A DNA stretch of 64,000 nucleotides from Sabellastarte sp. h YS-2021 (Eukaryota > Annelida > Polychaeta > Sabellida > Sabellidae), in contig OZ024938.1 in the NCBI GenBank assembly GCA_964017235.1, positions 59,387,816 to 59,451,815 of the forward strand. Reading direction: 5' to 3'. The notes beneath the pieces are model-generated. The model saw only the letters and a list, made by a program, of their open reading frames with translations. It made no database searches and had not been told where the DNA came from. Numbering within the stretch: position 1 is the first letter of the stretch; every line of letters begins with the position of its first letter. Of the stretch, positions 56,763 through 64,000 are shown one piece after another. The position numbers were made by a program, and so were the translations under genes.

Positions 56763-56975
56763 ATGTTGCAAGGAAAAACCTCTTATTGGCCTTTATGCAG
56801 AATACTAATTTTGAACAGAATACTTTCATTTTCCACAATGGCTGCGACAATGGCAACCACAGTGAGAATGGGTCAAGTCAAAGGACACAATGACAAGAGT
56901 AATGAGGTCATTGTTTGTCAGAATTGGTCCACCAAACCTCATTCACATGTCATTTTCTTCGGAGGAGATGTGCAG
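56763..56975 (+). CDS. C2orf69: C2orf69 coding exon 1
   Basis: Open from a TAG at 56733. First ATG at 56763, second at 56838. Ends ...HVIFFGGDVQ at donor CAG|GTTTGG. No other exon is needed to match the human N-terminal half, which is longer and poorly conserved. Confidence 0.9.
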
Positions 56976-58437
56976 GTTTGGAATAGGAAATAATGTTCCT
57001 CATAAATCATGAATATTATTGTAGTTTAAAAATGTTTTGGCCTTTTTCAGTTATCTTACTTGTTAGTAAAAAAAAATCTTACTTGTTGGTGTAACTATAT
57101 CGGTATTTTAAATTACTTTAAACATTCAACAGTGACTGAAGCAGCATTTAATTCAGTAATGATGGACATGTTGTATCTCATTACAGCATATTGTTAGAAA
57201 TTCATCAAGCTTTAATTATGATGTGATTTGTGATTGCGTATAACTATGCTAGGTGCAACTTATTTTAAGTGAAACAGGATTTTATATCCTGAGAATTGGA
57301 TGTAATTAAACGTGATGTAAAAAGTATTGATTTCATGTACCGTTTACAACTCATGTTAAAATATTATCATCTTCCGTATGTACCAAAAAATGCTAATCTG
57401 CCTGAAATGCAAATTAACATGATTTTTTTTTTCATATTTTCACTGACACTTGGTCTGTAGGTAGGTATGTTTATTTCAGTATCCATTATGAATTTATGAT
57501 TGCTTGTAACTTGAACCACATTCGCTCGAAATCATGTAAAGATTATGTACATAAACCAGTGTAAAATTCAGTTAGCCTTGCTTCAATACCTTAAAAGGCA
57601 CTCTAATTATTGTAAATGTTTCATGTGTCATTTATTTAATGATTGATGTGCATATCTCTGTGTATTTTTAAGGATTACAAAGAAAATATGGAGAGTCATC
57701 GTGACAACCACAGATATGCTGCCTGGAATCTGGAATCTACTGCTGAACTAGTGCAAAAGAAATACCCAAAAAGTTTGGTGTCTGTGATAAAGCCAAGCGA
57801 GATGCATTTGCGTACATTTAGTGTTTATTCTAACTTTGTAGAATTTGATGCGCTTGGAGTCCATTATCTTGGCCCTGAGAAGGGATCATGGTCACACCTA
57901 AAGGCTTTACACCGAAATATACTTGCAGAAGTTGAGAAAAACAGAGATGAAGTGTCTGGTCAGTGCCAGTCTGATAGTACAAAGGAGGAAAAATGTGTCC
58001 AAGATTCACTGAACTCTGAGCATTTCAGTTCATTACCAATTCACATTGTAGGGTTTAGCAAAGGGTGTGTAGTGTTAAACCAATTGTTATACGATTTGTC
58101 TTCCAGCCATAAGGAACCTGAAGCAGCAGACTTTATCAGGAACGTTAAAACATTAACTTGGCTGGATGGAGGTCATGCAGGTGGCTTTAATACTTGGGTT
58201 ACAGATGAGAATATCTTGGAAGAATTAAAGAAAACAGGAATTAAAATATTTGTTCACGTCACTCCATACCAAGTAAGAGATCCGATGAGACAATGGATTG
58301 GGAAGGAAGAGAAAAAATTTGTGGAAAAATCTCGGAAGCTTGGAATTGACATAAAGGAAGTGTTACATTTTTGTGATGAAAAAGGCAGTTTGGAAAATCA
58401 TTTTGAGGTGATACGGGTGTTTACAAATGCGTTGTAG
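56763..58437 (+). CDS. C2orf69: C2orf69 homologue (UPF0565 family, alpha/beta-hydrolase-like, mitochondrial)
   Basis: Two exons, 56763-56975 and 57673-58437, join in phase 0 (donor GTGCAG|GTTTGG, acceptor TATTTTTAAG) and give 325 residues, or 300 from the inner ATG at 56838; human has 385. Family matches: HVIFFGGDVQDY, the nucleophile-elbow segment HIVGFSKGCVVLNQLLYDL with Ser about 200, WLDGGHAGGFNTWV, HVTPYQVRDPMRQWIGKE and a final ENHFEVIRVF. Human C2orf69 associates with mitochondria, and its loss causes a severe multisystem disease with inflammation and glycogen-storage findings. The enzymatic substrate is unknown. The segment from 56763 (LQGKTSYWPLCRILILNRIL) has no acidic residues and looks like a mitochondrial presequence, which favours the upstream start. 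The 56838 ATG has a better context (CACAATGG). The gene diverges from MMADHC. Confidence 0.96.
57673..58437 (+). CDS. C2orf69: C2orf69 coding exon 2 (terminal)
   Basis: Acceptor CTGTGTATTTTTAAG. 254 codons to TAG at 58435-58437. Holds the entire hydrolase-like core, with the GFSKG elbow coded at 58051-58065 and LDGGH near 58162-58176. Confidence 0.96.
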   Translation, partial: DYKENMESHRDNHRYAAWNLESTAELVQKKYPKSLVSVIKPSEMHLRTFSVYSNFVEFDALGVHYLGPEKGSWSHLKALHRNILAEVEKNRDEVSGQCQSDSTKEEKCVQDSLNSEHFSSLPIHIVGFSKGCVVLNQLLYDLSSSHKEPEAADFIRNVKTLTWLDGGHAGGFNTWVTDENILEELKKTGIKIFVHVTPYQVRDPMRQWIGKEEKKFVEKSRKLGIDIKEVLHFCDEKGSLENHFEVIRVFTNAL

Positions 58438-58772
58438 TTGCATTGATTACTTTCTAAAAGTATTCACTTGTATCTTTTTATTACGTTCAACTAGCATCAC
58501 TGTAGTCAAAGTACAATATGACATTGAAAACTTTTAGGCAATTTAACTTAACAATTGTATTACCAAAAGAACAGTTTTTGCTTTTAATAATAATGTAATA
58601 TATTTGTAATTGTTATACAAGTAATGTCATGTATATTTTTTTACAAACTATTTGCAGCACCATTCTGTTAGTTTGCACATTTTTTTTTCTTAACAATAGT
58701 TCAGTTAACCCCTGTGTCATCAGGGTGGCAGTATCAAGACATACTAACAGAATTTCTAAGTAGAAAAGTTTG
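58438..58772 (+). other. C2orf69 3' untranslated region (probable)
   Basis: No AATAAA or ATTAAA occurs between the stop codon and 58830. The transcript may therefore extend into the MITE at 58773-59001. Confidence 0.5.
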
Positions 58773-59001
58773 TAGAGTAAGAAATCTAAAATTCGCCACA
58801 TATCTTAAATTCGCCACAGGTGAAAATACTAATAAAATAAATGAATTGTGGTGAGATTTGTTGACTGTATAGTAAATTAAGGCTTTTTGAACTGAAAAAT
58901 ACCAATTTTTAGACAAAAACATCATTTTCTTCATAAAATTAACTAAGGTTTTAGAGGTGGCGAATTTTAGATTCCTGGTGAATTTTAGATTTCTTACTCT
59001 A
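58773..59001. mobile_element. MITE with TAGAGTAAGAAATCTAAAAT ends
   Basis: The left end TAGAGTAAGAAATCTAAAAT, continuing TCGCCAC, pairs with the right end, inverted (TAGAGTAAGAAATCTAAAAT). A second ATTCGCCAC/GTGGCGAAT pair lies inside. 229 bp, TA at both edges. Contains AATAAAATAAA at 58831-58841. Confidence 0.9.
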
Positions 59002-59299
59002 AATTGCTAAAACACATGTGTTAAATTTACCAAAACATCATTATACATAAAATTTTAAAAGACACATTCCAGTTACATACACAGTTCTGAAGAAAAGTAA
59101 AATAACAATATAAAAGAAGCATCAGCTGCTAGTCATTTTACTCTCCACTCACCATCACACTAGGTGTTTAAAGGGTTACACATTGTTGTTTTGCTGTCAC
59201 ACCAAACATGGATTACCCTAGTGCGACCTTACTTGAGGTTTAAATACTGAAAGTGCATTATGTAAATTATTTCTTAAACTTGGTGTATTCAGAAGTATC

Positions 59300-59579
59300 C
59301 AGGGCCTGTTTTCACAAAGAATCTTATTCTTAGAATTAGTTTTATTCTTTTAAGAATAAAAATTTTCTTAGTAGCAAAGATTCTTATTCTTAGAAACACG
59401 GTCTTTATTCTTACAAATTTTCTATGCACACACATTTCTTTTTACTTTTATTCTTAAAATTATTCTTATCTTAGAATTTTTGTGAATAGGATTTTATTCT
59501 AAGAATAAGAACATTCTTAGCTTAGAATTTTCCTTAGACTTAAGTGTAATTCTAAGAATCTTTGTGAATACAGGCCCTG
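59300..59579. mobile_element. MITE with CAGGGCCTG ends, TTCTTAGAA-type
   Basis: Left end CAGGGCCTGTTTTCACAAAG with AATCTTATTCTTAGAATTA, right end inverted CAGGGCCTGTATTCACAAAG with ATTCTTAGAATTA. 280 bp, interior made of TTCTTAGAAT/AAGAATAA blocks. No clear target duplication (GAAGTATC versus AAGTAAAA). The best preserved member of the group at 27696 and 39971. Confidence 0.88.
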
Positions 59580-60360
59580 AAGTAAAAGTAAATTGCTACT
59601 TTTTGCAGCTTTAACTGAGACCAAATCAATTTTATTTATCTCTTTTTACCAGTTAAACATATATGTTTTGGTTCAGCTGTATGATTTGTTCATGATAGTT
59701 TATTAATACGATATACCTATGATCTTATGAGTTTGTTACAGATAATTTTGTATCTTGAAATTGTGCTGAAAAAAGAAAGAATAAAAAGGACAGGGTGTTG
59801 TCAAAATATATTTTGTTTTTATTTTAAATATGCTAATATTTAGGTGCTCAATAAATGTTAGCATCTAAAGCCATAAGCCCAATACTTTTAGTGGCCATGT
59901 TATGAAGGACAGTTATAATTGAGAGAAAGCAATAGATACTGTTCTGTACTAGATCCACTGGTGACTGCCATGCAGAGGGTAATTAAGCGTCCCTGAAAGG
60001 GCGCTTATTTGTTTTCGCCTCAGTTTTCTCGATGGTCTCCCTTGAATATCTCCCTTATTAGTAGAAGGTTTTAAACCATATTTGGCAGTTATATACCTTA
60101 GGCGTGGGAAAATTTTTCTGCATGCTTAAATTTGACCTTTGACCTTTATGAAGGTCACATGATCAAAAACTATTTTTTGAAGTACACACACCACCACCCC
60201 CCCCACCCCCCCCCCACCCCCCGTCATCACAGTTCAGGAAAAACTACTTGCTACAGAGCCTTATAATTTGACACACCTGTTCATACTATCGAAAACGCGA
60301 GCTGATTAGATTTTGGGAGCAATCCCTTGAAAAATGTCTCATTTATGAGTGATTTTCTGA
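59580..60360. other. Intergenic, C-rich simple tract
   Basis: 60186-60222 is an almost pure C tract with interspersed CA. The rest, including a TTTGACCTTTGACCTTTATG block near 60130, appears to lead into the array. AGCGTCCCTGAAAGGGCGCT near 59988 and AAGGGACGCTTCGC near 61961 may be the outer ends of one element containing the array. Confidence 0.45.
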
Positions 60361-61895
60361 CACCTTCCAATCTGAAAGCCTTAAATTTAGGCCAACCCCC
60401 CTATTATCTTCTTAAGTATTGCATTTAGAGCTATAAAATGTACTGGGAGGTAATAGGAAACCATATGTGGAGAGTCTAAATAGCCGGTCAGTTTTACCCC
60501 ACCGCCCCCCCTTATGGGTCAAACTGGGGTCATAAAATAGCTGATTTTGAGTTTTTGCCTTATATCTCCTTTATTGTTGCTTTTACAGCTTCAGAATGTA
60601 TTAAGAGGTATTGGGAAAGCATATATAGAGAGTCTAAATAGCCGGTCAGTTTTACCCCCTGACCCCCCCTTATGGGTCAAACTGGGGTCATAAAATAGCC
60701 GATTTTGAGTTTTTGCCTTTATCTCCTTTATTGTTGCTTTTATAGCTTCAGAATATATTAAGAGGTATTGGGAAAGCATATGTGGAGAGTCTAAATAACC
60801 GGTCAGTTTTACCCCTGGCCCCCCCTTATGGGTCAAACTGGTGTCATAAAATAGCTGATTTTGAGTTTTTGCCTTATATCTCCTTTACTGTTGCTTTTAT
60901 AGCTTCAGAATGTATTAAGAGGTATTGGGAAAGCATATATGGAGAGTCTAAATAGCCGGTCAGTTTCCCCCCCCCAACCCCCGACCCCCCCTTATGGGTC
61001 AAACTGGGGTCATAAAATAGCCGATTTTGAGTTTTTGCCTTTATCTCCTTTATTGTTGCTTTTATAGCTTCAGCATATATTAAGAGGTATTGGGAAAGCA
61101 TATGTGGAGAGTCTAAATAGCCGGTCAGTTTTACCCCCCGACCCCCCCGTATGGGCCAAACTGGGGTCATAAATAGCTGCTTTGGAGTTTTTGCCTTCTA
61201 TCTCCTTTATTGTTGCTTTTATAGCTTCAGAATGTATTAAGAGGTATTGGGAAAGCATATGTGCAGAATCTAAATAGCCGGTCAGTTTTATCCCCCAACC
61301 CCCCCTTATGGGTCAAACTGGGGTCATAAAATAGTTGCTTTGGAGTTTTGCCTTATGTCTCCTTTATTGTTGCTTTTATACCTTCAAAATGTATTAAGAG
61401 GTATTGGGAAAGCATATGTGGAGAGTCTAAATAGCTGGTCAGTTTTACCCCCCGACCCCCCCCCCCCCCTATGGGCCAAACTGGGGTCATAAATAGCTGC
61501 TTTGGAGTTTTTGCCTTATATCTCCTTTATCGTTGCTTTTATAGCTTCAGAATGTATTAAGAGGTATTGGGAAAGCATATGTGGAGAATCTAAATAGCCG
61601 GTCAGTTTTATCCCCCGACCCCCCTTTATGGGTCAAACTGGGGTCATAAAATAGTTGCTTTGGAGTTTTGCCTTATATCTCCTTTATTGTTGCTTTTAGA
61701 CCTTCAGAATGTATTAAGAGGTATTGGGAAAGCATATGTGAAGAGTCTAAATAGCCGGTCAGTTTTATCCCCCGACCCTCCCTTATGGGCCAAACTGGGG
61801 TCATAAATAGCTGCTTTTGAGTTTTTGCCTTATATCTCCTTTATTGTTGCTTTTATAGCTTCAGAATGTATTAAGAGGTATTGGGAAAGCATACG
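60360..61895 (+). repeat. 157-bp tandem array with variable C tracts, 9 copies
   Basis: TAGCCGGTCA (or a variant) begins at 60481, 60639, 60796, 60953, 61118, 61275, 61432, 61595 and 61752. Spacings are 158, 157, 157, 165, 157, 157, 163 and 157, and the longer ones come from expanded C tracts. Each unit has CAAACTGGGGTCATAAAATA, CTCCTTTATTGTTGCTTTTA and GTATTAAGAGGTATTGGGAA. The minus-strand frames over it are repeat artefacts. Confidence 0.95.
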
Positions 61896-62250
61896 GTGCA
61901 GCTTTGTGCATTCTTAGCTTTACAGCATGCTTATTAAAACCACAAAGCATTTTAAACTTTAAGGGACGCTTCGCTTTTGTTAGCAAAAGCATTCCTCTAG
62001 TTATACCAGGTTGGTACATAGTTAAAATGAAAAGCCAAAAACTTTAGTGGAAGGCAAGTGCATTGTTTCCACAGAAGGTAACAGAAAGTGCAAGAGTTCA
62101 AATACAAATCAGAATGCATCCTGTTGTCCGATTTTGGTCCATTAACTTGAATTCTGCTTGTATGACCTATTTTCTTTATGAAATTCGAAGGAAATCTGTT
62201 CAGTATATGAAATTAACACCTACCATTTTATTGCGTTAATATATCTTACC
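61896..62250. other. Intergenic
   Basis: End of the array element and AT-rich spacer before the retroelement leader. Nothing else recognised. Confidence 0.4.
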
Positions 62251-62538
62251 TAGTGGACCGGTGCAATAGTCCGGCGCCTAGCCGGTCCCGCCAAACATTA
62301 GAAAAAAATGTCCTGAGCTGGGCTCTGGCCTGGACCGGTAGTGTAGTATTCACTCGCCAGGTGTCACCGGACACCCAGCTCCCCTACTGCGCGTGTGCGC
62401 GCATGCGCACTTCCTCTTCTGGTTTGGCGCCATTGTGTTTGAAATCGTGAAAGTTATAAGAGAAACTTTTTATTATTTTACAAGTGACATATTGTTTGGT
62501 GGTTGTTTAAACGTGGATTATTAGTTCATATATATATC
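62251..62538 (+). promoter_or_regulatory. 5' leader of the retroelement, with NRF1-like site
   Basis: A sudden rise in GC marks the element edge (ACCGGTGCAATAGTCCGGCG, AGCCGGTCCCGCC). 62398-62409 reads CGCGCATGCGCA, an exact match to the NRF1 consensus YGCGCAYGCGCR. Repeated ACCGG/CCGGT words occur here and in the ORF. The true terminus and any inverted or split repeats cannot be fixed without the other end of the element. Confidence 0.55.
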
Positions 62539-64000
62539 ATGGCATCACCAGGACAACGTAGAGGTAACTGCGGGCACATTATGGCGGCATTTGATGGACA
62601 TAAAAAGTGTGCCAGGTGTAGAGACAAAAAGTTGGGGGATGACCCTTGTGTGAAGAACCAGTTATGTACTATTTGTGATTCTTTCACCGAACAACAACGT
62701 TCTATGCTCTCCACCCCTCAGTATAAAATCAAAAAAGATAAAAAGTCCGGACTTTTGGTATCTCCCTCCAAGGTTACCGTGGTGGGTGTAGTTCCCCAGG
62801 AAGATTTGGGTGGAGATGAACTAGAGGAAGAGGACGTTCCGATTCAAGCTTCCGGTTCCGGTGATCAAGAGTTTTTCTCTATTACCCATCATTCTCCCGA
62901 AGAATTTGTCTCAAAACAAGACTTTAACAATCTTAACAACAAATTAGAGGAAAAGTTCGCCCGATTTGAGGCATTACTTACTAGAACAAACATCTTCTCT
63001 ACTCCTAAAGCCCCAGTTACCAACACTGCGGTTACTACTTCTGAACAACCATTCTTCAATCCCTCTGAGCCTGGAGCCACCGGTCCGGTGAGGCCTCCGG
63101 CTTCAGATGGGCAAACTTCACATCCAAAGGATGCAAAGAATAAGGGCACGGGAAAGAAGCTGAAAAAGAAAAAGACTGTTCCTACTGCTCCAGTTGTGTC
63201 TGAGGCACCGGCTCCGGTGAAGGAACACACTGTAAGCACTTCCCTGCCTACTCAACATACTGAGCAACTGGCAAAAGTGGACATACCCGTTCCGGGCCCT
63301 GCTTTGTCACTTTCTTCCGGTGGTGATTCCATCTCCAAGCCAGCTACCTTTTCAGGCTCTTCCACCTTGTCGGCTTTGGTCACCGGTGCTTCCGGTGTCG
63401 GTCAGTCCTTCTTTGCTGATCCGGACGCTTCTGATGTTGAATCAAACCATGACCAGTCTAACAAGGACTCTGATGGAGGTGAGATATCAGACTCCGAAGC
63501 CACAGAGCAAAACGAAGAAATGAACTATCACGAAACGTGTAGAGCTGTCAGGGCCTTTTTAGGATGGACTCATATCCCAGATTTTAAACTTTCAGTATCG
63601 GATGGGGATACCTCAAACAACCCGTGGAAAGGCAAACGACCTAGAAAGACAGGCAAGGTTTCAGTGGAATTTCCCCCAGATGACTGGCTCTGTCACAAGA
63701 TGGAGAAGTTGAATTGCAGGGTCGCTGAGGGTTATCCCTCAAGGTCACAGGAATCAGCGGGCTTGAAGGTTGACCAGTTCATCCGTACACCTAAAAGCCA
63801 ATCCAAATGGTACAGACAGCATAGACTTAGACAAGAATCCTCTTCTAGGCCAGGTAGAACCATCTTTAGTTGGTCGGACTCTGAGGCCCGCCTGAATGCT
63901 CAGTACTCTAGGGTAGCTAAAGCCTCATCTTATCCTCAGTCTGGTCCCGCTTCTCGCCTGGTACCACAGGATATTTTACGCCGGTGGGAAAAGTGTGCAA
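62539..64000 (+). CDS. ORF1 (gag-like) of a DIRS/Ngaro-like tyrosine-recombinase retroelement, partial
   Basis: Open for 487 codons from ATG at 62539 with no stop, running off the window. N-terminal Cys/His cluster: CGHIMAAFDGHKKCARC at residues 11-27, then DPCVKNQLCTICDSF at about 41-55, a zinc-binding-like arrangement (C-x2-H, H-x3-C-x2-C, C-x5-C-x2-C). Next come a short coiled-coil candidate (NNLNNKLEEKFARFEALL, about 133-150), a Pro/Ser/Thr/Lys-rich low-complexity middle with a KKLKKKK run, an acidic stretch (DSDGGEISDSEA), and a compact region from about 330 with RAFLGWTHIPDF and PPDDWLCHKMEKLN. This layout is known from first ORFs of YR retroelements in molluscs, cnidarians and other animals. 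Reverse transcriptase, RNase H and recombinase would lie beyond 64000. The frame is intact, so insertion is recent or the copy may be active. Confidence 0.82.
   Translation, partial: MASPGQRRGNCGHIMAAFDGHKKCARCRDKKLGDDPCVKNQLCTICDSFTEQQRSMLSTPQYKIKKDKKSGLLVSPSKVTVVGVVPQEDLGGDELEEEDVPIQASGSGDQEFFSITHHSPEEFVSKQDFNNLNNKLEEKFARFEALLTRTNIFSTPKAPVTNTAVTTSEQPFFNPSEPGATGPVRPPASDGQTSHPKDAKNKGTGKKLKKKKTVPTAPVVSEAPAPVKEHTVSTSLPTQHTEQLAKVDIPVPGPALSLSSGGDSISKPATFSGSSTLSALVTGASGVGQSFFADPDASDVESNHDQSNKDSDGGEISDSEATEQNEEMNYHETCRAVRAFLGWTHIPDFKLSVSDGDTSNNPWKGKRPRKTGKVSVEFPPDDWLCHKMEKLNCRVAEGYPSRSQESAGLKVDQFIRTPKSQSKWYRQHRLRQESSSRPGRTIFSWSDSEARLNAQYSRVAKASSYPQSGPASRLVPQDILRRWEKCA

Noticed and set aside
60591-61258. 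Minus-strand frames of 62-98 codons
   Set aside because: Translations of the 157-bp tandem units.
60360-61895. CRISPR-like regular repeats
   Set aside because: The 157-bp units are contiguous, with no unique spacers between short repeats, and the DNA is eukaryotic.
62889-63239. 116-codon minus-strand frame
   Set aside because: Antisense to the continuous 487-codon retroelement ORF1.

Overview
The window is eukaryotic nuclear DNA from an invertebrate animal, most likely a marine lophotrochozoan such as a mollusc. The evidence is AT-rich sequence, multi-exon genes with GT-AG introns of 0.2 to 7 kb, several tRNA-derived and 5S-rRNA-derived SINEs, many short terminal-inverted-repeat elements, and a tyrosine-recombinase-type retroelement ORF1 of a kind common in molluscs and other marine invertebrates. 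The species assignment is inference. There is no bacterial-style organisation, CRISPR array or operon.

Layout. 1-18.0 kb is gene-poor and repeat-rich: a satellite-like array at 0.7-2.3 kb with an inverted copy at 6.2-6.7 kb, tRNA-SINEs, two 5S-derived SINEs, a dead LINE reverse-transcriptase fragment and a MITE. At 18.0-34.7 kb on the plus strand lies a nine-coding-exon gene for a 476-residue protein that I do not recognise. All its junction phases close, its N-terminus is Lys/Ser-rich and its C-terminus acidic. Its last intron (6.6 kb) carries a dimeric 168/169-bp tandem array with a YY1-like motif in each unit. At 40.4-46.8 kb on the minus strand lies a complete eight-exon MMADHC (CblD, cobalamin trafficking) gene of 296 codons, opening with a 12-nt coding exon. 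46.8-56.7 kb is intergenic and full of foldback/MITE elements and a degenerate minisatellite. At 56.8-58.4 kb on the plus strand lies a two-exon C2orf69 homologue (alpha/beta-hydrolase-like, mitochondrial in vertebrates). 58.7-62.0 kb holds two MITEs and a 157-bp tandem array with C-tracts. 62.5 kb to the end is an open, uninterrupted ORF1 of a DIRS/Ngaro-like retroelement that runs off the window.

The unknown gene and MMADHC are convergent. MMADHC and C2orf69 are divergent, about 10 kb apart. MMADHC and C2orf69 both have mitochondrial roles and both lie on human 2q, but nothing here shows shared regulation.

The most unusual content is non-coding: tandem arrays with higher-order structure, a TIR family with an attached hairpin found three times around MMADHC, a minisatellite that switches strand between two MITE-like halves, and a 5S-derived SINE family with a self-complementary tail. 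Exon limits come from reading frame, phase and splice motifs only. No transcripts or database searches were available.
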